A DNA stretch of 64,000 nucleotides from positions 1,206,249 to 1,270,248 of the forward strand of contig NZ_KB898706.1 of assembly GCF_000377745.1 (NCBI RefSeq), read 5' to 3'. The position numbers were made by a program, and so were the translations under genes. How positions within the stretch are numbered: the stretch's first letter is position 1; each line of letters starts with the position of its first letter. This stretch comes from Gilvimarinus chinensis DSM 19667. Lineage in GTDB: Bacteria; Pseudomonadota; Gammaproteobacteria; Pseudomonadales; Cellvibrionaceae. The notes beneath the pieces are model-generated. The model did not search any database. It was not told the origin of the DNA and saw only the letters and a program-made list of their open reading frames with translations. This document shows positions 37,709-46,718 of the stretch, in pieces.

Positions 37709-39322
37709 CTAGACCTCATGCTCCGCCGATAATGCCTGTTCATAACATTCCACCGAGCGTATAAAACCTTTGCTAACGGCGTCTCCAATTTCGGCGCACA
37801 CGGTAATCCCCTGCACAAAAGGTTTAATCGGCATTAGATAAGGCAGTGCAGCCAGAGCGATACGATGCGCCCCGTCGCTTTTGGCCTGGAGAGTATAGTC
37901 CGTGTCGATAGGAGGTTGGAGTCCTTCACACGCTACCAGTAGATGCTTCAGGCTGGGAAAAGGCAAATCATCAATCCGACGAGATCTTTGCCCTCTCGCG
38001 TCGATGAATATGTCAAAGTTCAAAGTACCACTTTCGGTGGAAATATAGGTTTTGGTTTCCTTTATTGTCAGCTCGTAATTATGCCCCAAAGCCTTCAGCT
38101 CAATGACACCTGCCTGGCGTAATGCGAGTAGCCTGCGGATAGACTCAGACGGAACAGCCGCATAGTTGTCGATAAAAACACGTTTTAAGCTTTGGTTAAA
38201 CCGTGTCAGGTCTGAATGATTCAGGTGCGGCACTATGGGTTCAATGGCTTCGTGCAACCTTAATAAGGTATACCGCCACGCAATGGTATGGCGGTTTTTC
38301 TTATTGCGTTCCACCTCTTCCAGGTTGTGACTGGCCCAATAAAAAGGGTTGTGTTTCTTACGGCTTTCATAATACGCATCGGTGAAACTGTCTGGGGTTA
38401 GCGTGTGCAAATTGATATGAGAACTCCACGCAGGGTCATTGAACGTCAGTTCTCTTACCATCAAGCTGAATACGCGATTGAGAAGGCCTTCTGGGCCTTG
38501 ATCAATAGCTTCTTGGATGGCCTCGGGTGTGGCAACGGCCAGTGGCTCGTGGGGAATAGGACAATAGAAGTCGGCCTCGGGGAGTAAACCGGACCTGGAT
38601 AACATAGATATTCTCAGGTTTCTGCTCGACTCTTTTAACTCGAATGCTAAAGTTTTGCCCTCGTTTGACTCGACAAAACGGCCGTGTTGAATAGCAACGG
38701 CCATGGCCGCATCAATACCGCTGAGCGAGGTACCCATAATGCCAACATCGGTTGCGGGTATTGGTGTGTGAATTAACCCAGACCAAGGGCTTGGAAAGTA
38801 GCAAGGCTTTTTTTCACGCGCCTTTGGCCACTCGTGGCCCGTTGCAATGGCTACATAATCGTAGGCTTTTGGCTCACTGGATGTCGAAAGCCACAGTCTG
38901 AGAGGTTGGCCTGCGGTAATATCGTTGACGGTGGTATTAACCTTTATTTGGATATCGTGGCCAGCCGCGATGCCTTGGCTAACAATAGCGTGAAGCTGCG
39001 CCGCAAAGTAGTGACCTAGTAATACGCGTGGTAAAAATTGCCTATCGTGCAGGTCATCTTTACACACCCCATGACGCTCTAAAAATTCGGCACCTTGAGC
39101 TTTTAGCCACTGCAAATACGTAGAATCTGGCGCAGGTATCTCGATACTTGCGATGTTGGCCAACATGATTGGATGGTTTACCTTGTCGTCAAAAGGCATA
39201 CCCACGCCGGCTTGTGCACGAGATTCGTAGAGAGTAATGGCTAAAGGACGGCGGCATTTGATCAGCCCCGCCAAGGTGTAAATACCCGTTGGGCCAGTAC
39301 CAATAATGGCAATGCGCTGCAT
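37709..39322 (-). CDS. FAD/NAD(P)-binding protein (NAD_binding_9 type)
   Basis: 537-residue flavoprotein-like protein. The N-terminal Rossmann motif IAIIGTGPTGIYTLAGL is followed by TLYESRAQAGVGMPF. A second nucleotide-binding segment, VGIMGTSLSGIDAAMA, lies near residue 190. These features fit the FAD-NAD(P)-binding family, whose members are mostly uncharacterised and sometimes occur beside TonB-dependent receptors or tryptophan halogenases. The C-terminal region is long and unassigned. It is convergent with the receptor gene. No signal peptide, so cytoplasmic. Confidence 0.75.
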   Translation of the reverse strand: MQRIAIIGTGPTGIYTLAGLIKCRRPLAITLYESRAQAGVGMPFDDKVNHPIMLANIASIEIPAPDSTYLQWLKAQGAEFLERHGVCKDDLHDRQFLPRVLLGHYFAAQLHAIVSQGIAAGHDIQIKVNTTVNDITAGQPLRLWLSTSSEPKAYDYVAIATGHEWPKAREKKPCYFPSPWSGLIHTPIPATDVGIMGTSLSGIDAAMAVAIQHGRFVESNEGKTLAFELKESSRNLRISMLSRSGLLPEADFYCPIPHEPLAVATPEAIQEAIDQGPEGLLNRVFSLMVRELTFNDPAWSSHINLHTLTPDSFTDAYYESRKKHNPFYWASHNLEEVERNKKNRHTIAWRYTLLRLHEAIEPIVPHLNHSDLTRFNQSLKRVFIDNYAAVPSESIRRLLALRQAGVIELKALGHNYELTIKETKTYISTESGTLNFDIFIDARGQRSRRIDDLPFPSLKHLLVACEGLQPPIDTDYTLQAKSDGAHRIALAALPYLMPIKPFVQGITVCAEIGDAVSKGFIRSVECYEQALSAEHEV

Positions 39323-39696
39323 AGTGTGTGACCATTCTTTGGTTAATCATTACTTGGGGCATTTATTTAGCAATTTCTTTGCCTATGCCCCTTTTTTTCC
39401 CAGTTATTGAGTTCATCTGCCTGGGTGAAAGTGGAGGTGTGGGCCGGTTGTTAGCCGAGAGAAAATCGGACTTTTACAGGGTAAGGCCTAAAGTCGCGGT
39501 TTGTTTGGTGTGGAGGTTTAGGGTGAGCTTGCGCCCAGACGAAATCCAGATCTGATTTCGTTAATCCGTAACACGAGTAACCAAAACAGGCTATGCTAGT
39601 CATTCGTGGCACTGGTTGTGCCAATGTATACTGTTATCCAAGACATCCCAGGTTTTCCAAGCCTTAGCGGTCTTTTACAACAATAAGAGGTACATC
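39323..39696. other. Intergenic region, no gene recognised
   Basis: 374 bases between divergent genes. It should contain the promoters of both the flavoprotein (minus strand) and the TIGR02647-like gene (plus strand). A 75-codon frame at 39328 has no ribosome site and an implausible product. The last bases carry the AAGAGG ribosome site of the next gene. Confidence 0.5.
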
Positions 39697-39936
39697 ATGC
39701 CGTTCTCTCAAGATCAGCTCAGTGAATTGAATTTACTCACCCTGTTCTCATCGTCATCCACTCAAGAGGGTATCAAGGTGCATCAACACTCTGCTGACCC
39801 GGCCACAGTGGCAGCGGCCGAGCGGCTGCATAAAAAAGGCCTGGTTACTCAACCCGATGGCGGTTACCTCACTCCTCTTGGTAGCGAGATGACCGAGCAT
39901 GTGCATAAAGTGTTATCGGTATTACGTAGTGAATGA
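39697..39936 (+). CDS. TIGR02647-like small conserved protein
   Basis: 79 residues from the ATG at 39697 with AAGAGG nine bases upstream. The pattern ELNLLTLF-x4-TQEGIKVH, then AAAERLHKKGLVTQPDGGYLT and P-L-G-x-E, matches the TIGR02647 family of small gammaproteobacterial proteins. The C-terminal part looks like a winged-helix wing (LVTQPDGGYLTPLG), and a DNA-related role has been suggested for the family but is not shown. Apparently monocistronic. Confidence 0.8.
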   Translation: MPFSQDQLSELNLLTLFSSSSTQEGIKVHQHSADPATVAAAERLHKKGLVTQPDGGYLTPLGSEMTEHVHKVLSVLRSE

Positions 39937-40458
39937 TGCTTTGAAGCCAACCACTGTTGTCGCTGATTAATGACAGCGGTGGTTACGCCCTCCCTGTATA
40001 GTCGTCGATGTACCGTTATGCGTGGCTGCAAACTCGACAGATAAAAAATACTCCATTTTGGATTTTGTCAGTAGGCTCTCATTTTACGCGGCTATCTTTT
40101 GTGGCGCTGCCAGGCTTCCACGCAGTACAAGCAAGCGCGTTTAAGCGGCTGGCAAGATTTTTAAAATGGCCACATCATCTTGGTAGAGTGGTGCCTCTGG
40201 TTTAGCGTATAAGGTTTATCGTGGCATACGATAAACCAGCATGAACCCGTGGTGGACGAGATTGCTTAGCCACTTTTAAAGTCAGTAATCTATTGATTGT
40301 TTCTTCCCCTCAGTTTCGGAAATTTTAATTCTCACCGATTCAATCCGTGCAATATGGCAAAAAGGTTTGCTCAACCCCTTCCTGTGCTTTTTACGTGGAA
40401 TAATATTCATCCATATATAGAATTTTGGCTCTATTGATAACCGTTCAAGGATAAATTA
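39937..40458. other. Intergenic region with two long inverted repeats
   Basis: 522 bases without a credible gene. At 39949-39984 a 13-bp stem (two G-U pairs, 10-base loop) follows the TIGR02647-like gene and may act as a 3' end. At 40213-40237 there is a perfect 10-bp inverted repeat GGTTTATCGT-GGCAT-ACGATAAACC without a T-tract. A 65-codon frame at 40008 lacks a ribosome site. The final stretch, ending CAAGGATAAATTA, is the leader of the next gene. Confidence 0.5.
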
Positions 40459-41928
40459 ATGATTTTAATTAAGAATAGTTTGTATGGGGGAGCTGTCGCT
40501 CTGGCAGTGTTGGGGTTAACGGCGTGTGGGGGCGGTTCGTCTGACTCCGGCGGCAGTCAAAGTGGCGGTTCTTCGTCGGGTGAGACCTCGTCCAGTAGCT
40601 CCGTTGCGAATTCAAACTCCAATTTTCCAGCTAAAATTCTTAGCTCTCACATTGCCGATATAGACGCTGATGGAGATGGGGATGTAATTGTATCCCCCTA
40701 CTCTTCCGAGAGTACATCCGAGATACAGCTCTTTCTGAACAGCGGCGGCACGTTCGATTTACTGTCTGGTGCCTTTCCTGAATTTCCTGCAACCTTTACT
40801 TCCGCGGCACACATTAGAACATTAGATGCCAACAATGATGGAAATAAAGATGTACTCGCTCTGCTGATTAACGACTCGTACGAAAGCAGCGTGTTAAATG
40901 TGTACCTCGGTCAAGGCGATGGAACGTTTACTACTGGAGCCACCATTACGTCTTCTCCGCTGAGTGGTTGGGGCGAGTTCCGGGTTGCTGATTTTGACGG
41001 TGACGGAAACACTGACTTTGTCCTTACGCAAAATCCTATGGGTCAGTGCAGCGGTAATCCTGCCGAAGATATTTGCTGGGGCGGTCATATTTACTTAAAT
41101 GACGGCAGTGGCAATTTCCTTGCAAAAGAAATTTCGCTGACTGACTCGTTGCTCAACTCCACGACTTCAGTGGATAAATTACAAGCTATTGACGCCCATT
41201 CTGGAGCGGTCTTTATTCCCGATCAGCCCGATCTGAATGTATGGTCCTTATTGGCTGACGACGTTAATGGTGATGGTACGGTAGATTTGGTGGCCCCAAC
41301 CTTCGGTGACAGGATGACTCCCACCTTCATTAATAACAGCCTGCCCGGTAGCCTACAGTTCTCCGTCGTGTACTCGAACACTCTCACTAATCAAGCCGAT
41401 GGCGCCTTGGTTGATGTAAATCGCGATGCTTTACCAGATTTGGTTTCATCATCCGCGATTTTTAACGGTAGTGAAGACGGTGATCCGGAAACCATGACAG
41501 TGCCTGTGTACGTCAGTATTAATACGGGAGATGGAATTTTTGCTCAGGCCACAACAGACTATTTTGCTGCTGAGGTTCCGAGTGTACAGCACGCCAGATC
41601 CTGGTCAGTGGCAGACTTTAATCAAGATGGCTTCGATGATCTTTTCGTCGCCGACCATGGCTATGATTTCCCTCCTTTTAGCGGCTACCCTAACCTGCTG
41701 CTTATGAACACGGACGCTGGATTGGAAAACACCACATCGAGCGCGCTGGAAAGCCAAAACAGTTTTTCCCACGGTGCGAGTGTGGGCGATATTAATGGCG
41801 ACGGGTATCCAGATTTATTGATTAATAATGATATCCAGATCGAGTCCACCCATGCCGATGCCGCACCAGCAGTGAGTCGTTTATGGCTTAATAATGGTGA
41901 TGGAACCTTTACCGAAGGAAGTTTGTAA
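40459..41928 (+). CDS. FG-GAP/VCBS-repeat lipoprotein
   Basis: 489 residues. The signal ends in a lipobox (LTAC, about Cys23) followed by a Gly/Ser-rich linker (about 24-55). The rest is a beta-propeller-like array with at least seven calcium-loop motifs of the D-x-D/N-x-D-G-x-x-D type, for example DIDADGDGD, DANNDGNKD, DFDGDGNTD, DVNGDGTVD, DFNQDGFDD and DINGDGYPD. One (DVNRDALPD) is degenerate. Such proteins are surface or periplasmic and often bind ligands or other cells. The specific role is unknown. Confidence 0.85.
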   Translation: MILIKNSLYGGAVALAVLGLTACGGGSSDSGGSQSGGSSSGETSSSSSVANSNSNFPAKILSSHIADIDADGDGDVIVSPYSSESTSEIQLFLNSGGTFDLLSGAFPEFPATFTSAAHIRTLDANNDGNKDVLALLINDSYESSVLNVYLGQGDGTFTTGATITSSPLSGWGEFRVADFDGDGNTDFVLTQNPMGQCSGNPAEDICWGGHIYLNDGSGNFLAKEISLTDSLLNSTTSVDKLQAIDAHSGAVFIPDQPDLNVWSLLADDVNGDGTVDLVAPTFGDRMTPTFINNSLPGSLQFSVVYSNTLTNQADGALVDVNRDALPDLVSSSAIFNGSEDGDPETMTVPVYVSINTGDGIFAQATTDYFAAEVPSVQHARSWSVADFNQDGFDDLFVADHGYDFPPFSGYPNLLLMNTDAGLENTTSSALESQNSFSHGASVGDINGDGYPDLLINNDIQIESTHADAAPAVSRLWLNNGDGTFTEGSL

Positions 41929-41937
41929 ATCGCCATA

Positions 41938-41987
41938 AGCGCGCTGGGGTCCATACTTTAAAATATGAATTCTCGCGCGCTCATTTT
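41938..41987. terminator. Possible terminator between convergent genes
   Basis: AGCGCGC and GCGCGCT pair over 7 bp across a 30-base AT-rich loop, followed by CATTTTTTAT. The large loop lowers confidence. Confidence 0.4.
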
Positions 41988-42175
41988 TTATCTGAAACAC
42001 ACACACTTATATTCGGCCCGTACTCATAGCTACCTATGGACTGGGTCGAGAGTTCAACCTCAAGGGCTTTAATCGCGCTGTAACTTTCAAAAATTCCCTT
42101 CTGCTTAACGGCGGTAAAGCCGGTACTTCTCCCAATGGGCTTTTATACGATGAATTAGCCCTGCCTCGTGCGATC

Positions 42176-45100
42176 TTATTGCGCTTTTACTTCAAATGTT
42201 AATGTGGTGCCTGTGAGTGCTGCAATATAGGCGTCTTCTTTAAGCAATCGATTTTCCGCCAGCCCGGCATCAAGCAGCTGGGTGATGACATTATCGGCGC
42301 GCTGGTCCGCTAACTGCTCCAACGCGGCATCGGTTATTTGCACCGTATTGCTGATTTGCTCAAGCGCTTGTTGTTCGGCTAACTTGGCCGCCGCTTCTGT
42401 TTCCAGGGTTTGTTCGGTGGCGATTCGTTCGACCAAGGTGCTAAAGCTCTCACCGTTTAAGTCCCGGTAGCGTTTGTGCAGCTGCCGTTGTACACCGCTG
42501 TTTTGCAAGGCATTAGCAATGGTTGTTTCATCGTAAACTACAGGCTCTTGTTCCGGGTCGGCGTCGGTTAGCTGGGCCATAAGTTGATTGATTTGCAGTG
42601 CTCGCTTATCGTCGTTGCGGTCCGCATTGCCCTGCACCACCAGAGTAAGCTCAGGCTTTTTGTTTAAGGCGTTCGCCAGTTTTTGTAAATTGTCGTGCTG
42701 GTCTTTACCGACACTGGCGCTGCCGGTGGTAAAGCTCACCTCGCCTAGGTTTTCATCCGAGCTGACAATTGAGCCCAATAAGGTAAAGGGCGATGCCACG
42801 GCTTTTACCAAAATGTTGATAAAGGTTTTGGTAATAAGCCCCGGAATATTAAAGCCGGGGTCGCTTTGATCGCCGCTAATGCCTAAATCCAAATTGATGT
42901 TGCCATCTAAATCTTTTAGCAGAGTCAGGCCCAGTTTGATGGGTGCATCGATGGCTTGCTCACTGTTAACAGCACCACCCAGTTCAAACTTTTCGGCAAT
43001 AATGTCATTAGCGCCGATGATCTTTGTGCCCTCAAGGGTGTAATCAAAATGATAATTTAAATCGCCTTTGTCGACGTTATAACCAATGTAGGTTCCGGTG
43101 TAGGGTGATAAGCCTTTTAAGTTAAGCGCTTTGATTGAGCCCTCAACTTCTTTTTTATTTTTGCTGGTCTCGGCTTTTATACTCAGAGGAGCGTGTTTAT
43201 TAATGCTGGCTTCTAACGTGACTGAAAGATTCTGCATATCCGCACTATCAAAGTCAGTCAGCGATAGTTTGATATCGTTAATGGATGATGCAAATTCGGG
43301 TTGAATCAGCGTATCTTTAAAATAGACATTGCCTTGGTTAACGGTAAGGCGCGCAATGCTCAGTGCCAGCGCGTTAGACTCGCTGGCATCGGCATCGGCA
43401 TCGGCATCGGCATCGGCATCGGCATCGGCATCGGCATCGGCTTGCTCGGTCGTTTTGACCAGCGTTTCCCAGGTGGAGGGTGTGCCGCGCGACATACTAG
43501 CCCAGGGTGCACTGAGTTCAATGGCGTTAATCGCCAGTTTCATTTCCGGGTATTGAAATTCGGTGCTTTCAATACTGAGATTGTCCCAGCTTAAAAACTT
43601 TTTATTATCGGTGGTGTTGATAAACGCTGCACTTGCCAGATCAGTATCGGCCTTGATGTTCAGGCTAAGCTCGGGCTCGGTATTCAGATGAATGCTTGCG
43701 TGGGTGGTTAAAGTGCCATCGGTAATTGCAATGTTGGTGGCACCGCTAAGGTACGGCGTGACGGCCGCGGTTGCCAAACCTTGCACAGAAGCATCCAAGG
43801 TAGCGGTAACTGGCGCAAGGGTCATTTGCCCTTCGGCTGTTAATGGTGCTTGGTTGATCAGTGCGCTGATGCTCAACTGACTTGGTTGCGTACTGTTCAG
43901 CTCAATGGGTGCGAGGGAGGCTTCAAGTTGCTCCAGGTTCCAGGTTACCGGTGGTGAAACGGTTTTGTCGGTAAACTGTGATTGCGAATTTTTTATGCGC
44001 AAGGCACCCAGGGTAAAGCCCCATGGGTCGGCTTCGGGCTCGGCCACTGCGGTGGTTGCTTGCGCGTCGTTGGCCGCGCTGTTATCGGCATTAGTAACTT
44101 GCTCATGCGCCTGCAGCATTAACGAGTGAAAGCGAGTTTCACCGGTTTTATCCAGCCATTGGTTGGTGGTTAAACCGTCAATATCAACGGCTTCCACAGA
44201 CACATTGCGTGCAAGAAAATCCAGCTTAATATCGTCTATTGCCAGGCTGTCCAAGCGCAGCAGCGGCGGCTCGGCTGTGGCGTCGTTAACGGCTAGTTTG
44301 GTGAGTGCGATGCGGCTTTGGCTTAACGTAATTTGCGTGGCCTCGCCAGCTTCCTGTTTAAAAATCTGTACCGAGGCGCTGGCGTTCAGCTCGCCGTTGT
44401 GGACTTCGGCATCGATGATATTGCGCACAAAGTCGGCAAAACCTGTGAGGTTAATCGCCTGGGCTTGCACGTTGATATTAAACAGCAAGGGCTGCAGGCG
44501 GTAATCGCCGTCAAGGGTTACGGTGCCGCCATCGGCCAGATCGGCCGCAATATTAAACGGATTACTGTTACTGGCGCCCGTGTCGATGTATAAATCGTTA
44601 AACACCAGGTTAAAGTCTTCTATTCCCGCATCGGCGGGTATACGGCCTGCGGTATCGCGATAGTGAAACGCGCCGCCGCTGATTTGAATCAGCTGCACTT
44701 CAACGCCGATAGGTTCACTTGATGTATCGAGCTCAGGCTTGGATTCTGTATTCTTGGCGCTTGCCTGATGGATTGAGTCGATGACCGAGTCGAAGTTAAA
44801 ACCATCGGCGGTTTGCAGGATATTGATTTGCGGCCCAGCGAGCTGAACCTCTTTTACCACCAAGTGCCAGTTAAACAGCGAGGGCCAAAAGTCCACGTTG
44901 ACGCTTAGGTGATCCCAATAGGCCAGAGGTGTGTCGGGGCGGTCGGCAATGGAGAAGTTTTTCGCTTGCAGCTCCAAGGTAAACGGGTTGTAGGCAAAAG
45001 ACGCCACACTGACCTGACGCCCCAAGTATTCACTGCCCTGCTCTTCGGCCACTTGCTTTAATTTGCCTGGCAAATACCAGTAACCCAGCATCAGATAAAG

Positions 45101-45178
45101 GCAATAGCACAACGCCAGCAGGCCAAGCAAAAGGATCATCGAGCGTTTAGCCCAGTGCGCGATGCGGGACGTGTCCAT
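42176..45178 (-). CDS. DUF748/AsmA-like large envelope protein
   Basis: 1000 residues with one N-terminal membrane helix (about 13-35) and a long periplasmic part of repeated beta-strand-rich segments. This is the pattern of DUF748 proteins, relatives of the AsmA/TamB-type lipid-bridge proteins. Motifs include NPFTLELQAKNFSIAD near the start, and a C-terminal segment KPELTLVVQGNADRNDDK that resembles an OmpA-type fold. Residues about 580-598 are an (Ala-Asp)9 tract encoded by a perfect hexanucleotide microsatellite. A role in outer-membrane lipid homeostasis is an inference from the family. ATG follows AAGGTGG. Divergent from the MATE gene. Confidence 0.85.
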   Translation of the reverse strand: MDTSRIAHWAKRSMILLLGLLALCYCLYLMLGYWYLPGKLKQVAEEQGSEYLGRQVSVASFAYNPFTLELQAKNFSIADRPDTPLAYWDHLSVNVDFWPSLFNWHLVVKEVQLAGPQINILQTADGFNFDSVIDSIHQASAKNTESKPELDTSSEPIGVEVQLIQISGGAFHYRDTAGRIPADAGIEDFNLVFNDLYIDTGASNSNPFNIAADLADGGTVTLDGDYRLQPLLFNINVQAQAINLTGFADFVRNIIDAEVHNGELNASASVQIFKQEAGEATQITLSQSRIALTKLAVNDATAEPPLLRLDSLAIDDIKLDFLARNVSVEAVDIDGLTTNQWLDKTGETRFHSLMLQAHEQVTNADNSAANDAQATTAVAEPEADPWGFTLGALRIKNSQSQFTDKTVSPPVTWNLEQLEASLAPIELNSTQPSQLSISALINQAPLTAEGQMTLAPVTATLDASVQGLATAAVTPYLSGATNIAITDGTLTTHASIHLNTEPELSLNIKADTDLASAAFINTTDNKKFLSWDNLSIESTEFQYPEMKLAINAIELSAPWASMSRGTPSTWETLVKTTEQADADADADADADADADADASESNALALSIARLTVNQGNVYFKDTLIQPEFASSINDIKLSLTDFDSADMQNLSVTLEASINKHAPLSIKAETSKNKKEVEGSIKALNLKGLSPYTGTYIGYNVDKGDLNYHFDYTLEGTKIIGANDIIAEKFELGGAVNSEQAIDAPIKLGLTLLKDLDGNINLDLGISGDQSDPGFNIPGLITKTFINILVKAVASPFTLLGSIVSSDENLGEVSFTTGSASVGKDQHDNLQKLANALNKKPELTLVVQGNADRNDDKRALQINQLMAQLTDADPEQEPVVYDETTIANALQNSGVQRQLHKRYRDLNGESFSTLVERIATEQTLETEAAAKLAEQQALEQISNTVQITDAALEQLADQRADNVITQLLDAGLAENRLLKEDAYIAALTGTTLTFEVKAQ
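43385..43438. repeat. Hexanucleotide microsatellite (GGCATC)9 inside the DUF748 gene
   Basis: Nine perfect copies of GGCATC on the plus strand, encoding alternating Asp-Ala on the minus strand. A multiple of three, so copy-number change alters tract length without breaking the frame. Confidence 0.97.
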
Positions 45179-45292
45179 ATTCCACCTTTGTTAAAACGTT
45201 TCTTTACGCAAAATGTGCGCGGTGCGATCAATGCGCAGACGGATTTGCGTGAGCTGCGCTGTATTATAGAGCACCCGAATGAAGGACATGTG

Positions 45293-46642
45293 ATGTTACC
45301 CCAGACTCAAACTTCAATGTGGCGCCGGGTTGCGGTGCTGGCTTTACCTGTGGCGCTGCAAATGGTGTTGCAGTCGTTTCTCGGTATGGCCGATGTGCTG
45401 ATGGTGGGCGGTCTGGGCGCCGAGGCGGTGGCGGCCGTGGGCCTGGCGGCCAAGCTGCACTTTTTGATGCTGGTGACCATGATGGGCGTAGCCACAGCCT
45501 GCGCTATTTTGGTGGCGCAGTACGCCGGGGCCGAAGACGCAAGGGGCGCCGAGCGTTCACTGGCCATGGCGCTGCTGGTGGGGGTGTGCTTTATGCTGCC
45601 TTTTACCGCTGTATTTTTCAGTGCCGGCGGCTGGCTGGGGCTGATTAACCCCGATACTCAGGTGGTGGCCTTAACCGCCGAATTTTTATGGATTACCGCA
45701 CCGGTTTTGCTGATTGCGCAGATTATTACGGTCTTTGAGGCGGCGCTGCGGGCCATTGGCAATACCCTGGTGCCCTTGGCCATGGGCGCAGTGGCGGCGC
45801 TACTGAATATCCTTTTTAACTACATTCTGATTTTTGGCCACTGGGGGTTTCCCGAGCTGGGGGTCGCTGGGGCAGCCTGGGGTACCCTGCTGGCGCGCGT
45901 GCTGCAATTGCTGTTTACCCTCGCGTGGTTGTACGCGGTCAAACACGAGTTTGCCCCCAAAATGAAACGCTGGTGGAGGGAGGTGACCACACCGGAATTA
46001 AAACGCTTTTTATGGTTTGCCCTGCCGCTGTTGGTCAATCATATTGTCTGGGCGGTGGGTAACTGCGCTTATCACGTGGCCTCTGGCTTTGCCGGTACCG
46101 ATGCCCTGGCGGTGATGGGCGTGCTGGTGCCTATTGAAAGTTTGTTTTTCTCGCTGTTTGTGGGCTTGGCGAATGCCGCTTCGGTGATGGTGGGGCAAAG
46201 TTTAGGCGCAAATCGCCCCGACGCGGCCTGGCAGCTGTACCGCTTTTTTAATCGCTTAACCCTCGCGCTGGTGCTGGCAATGTCGGTGGTGCTGTGGCTG
46301 GCCCGGCCCTGGGTACTGCAGGCGTTTGCTCATATCGACCCGGCCACTAGCGCGCTGCTGTATCAAACTCTGGCGGTATTTTGCCTGGGCGTGTGGGTAA
46401 AAGTGCTGAACATGCTGCGTATTCTGGGTATTTTGCGTGCCGGTGGCGACACCCACTACTGCCTGGTGGTGGATGTGATTGTGATGTGGGTTTTTGGTGT
46501 GCCCTTGTACATGGCGGGCGTCTTTTTTACCGATTGGAGCTTCGCTGCGCTCTACGCGCTGATGTACATTGAGGACGCGCTCAAATGGCTGCCCATTCGC
46601 GCGCGGGTGAAGCGCGGCGTGTGGGTGAAAAATTTAACCTAA
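45293..46642 (+). CDS. MATE-family multidrug/sodium efflux transporter
   Basis: 449 residues from the ATG at 45293 (GAAGGAC upstream). The frame extends 46 codons upstream into the divergent gene, but those residues are polar and unlike the family. Twelve hydrophobic segments are expected. Signatures are the N-terminal ALPVALQMVLQSFLGMADVL and the repeat of the same fold in the second half (ALPLLVNHIVWAVGNCAYHV), with GLANAASVMVGQSLGA. It probably exports drugs or cationic compounds in exchange for Na+ or H+. The substrate is unknown. Confidence 0.9.
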   Translation: MLPQTQTSMWRRVAVLALPVALQMVLQSFLGMADVLMVGGLGAEAVAAVGLAAKLHFLMLVTMMGVATACAILVAQYAGAEDARGAERSLAMALLVGVCFMLPFTAVFFSAGGWLGLINPDTQVVALTAEFLWITAPVLLIAQIITVFEAALRAIGNTLVPLAMGAVAALLNILFNYILIFGHWGFPELGVAGAAWGTLLARVLQLLFTLAWLYAVKHEFAPKMKRWWREVTTPELKRFLWFALPLLVNHIVWAVGNCAYHVASGFAGTDALAVMGVLVPIESLFFSLFVGLANAASVMVGQSLGANRPDAAWQLYRFFNRLTLALVLAMSVVLWLARPWVLQAFAHIDPATSALLYQTLAVFCLGVWVKVLNMLRILGILRAGGDTHYCLVVDVIVMWVFGVPLYMAGVFFTDWSFAALYALMYIEDALKWLPIRARVKRGVWVKNLT

Positions 46643-46718
46643 TGTGCGTTTAAACACTTTTTTGTCGCACTTTAGGCGTAGAATCGCGAGCGATTAAGGG
46701 TTTACACGGATTGTTGGG

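Noticed and set aside
39328-39555. 75-codon frame in the gap after the flavoprotein gene
   Set aside because: No ribosome site, hydrophobic then random composition, no family pattern.
40008-40205. 65-codon frame after the TIGR02647-like gene
   Set aside because: No ribosome site, no recognisable product; it begins just after a hairpin and looks like chance.
43385-43438. Could the GGCATC array be a CRISPR or an intergenic satellite?
   Set aside because: The units are contiguous, six bases long, without spacers, and lie in frame inside a coding gene.
43301-43594. Plus-strand frames with Gly-Ile or Ser-Ala repeats opposite the DUF748 gene
   Set aside because: These are just the hexanucleotide repeat read in other frames.
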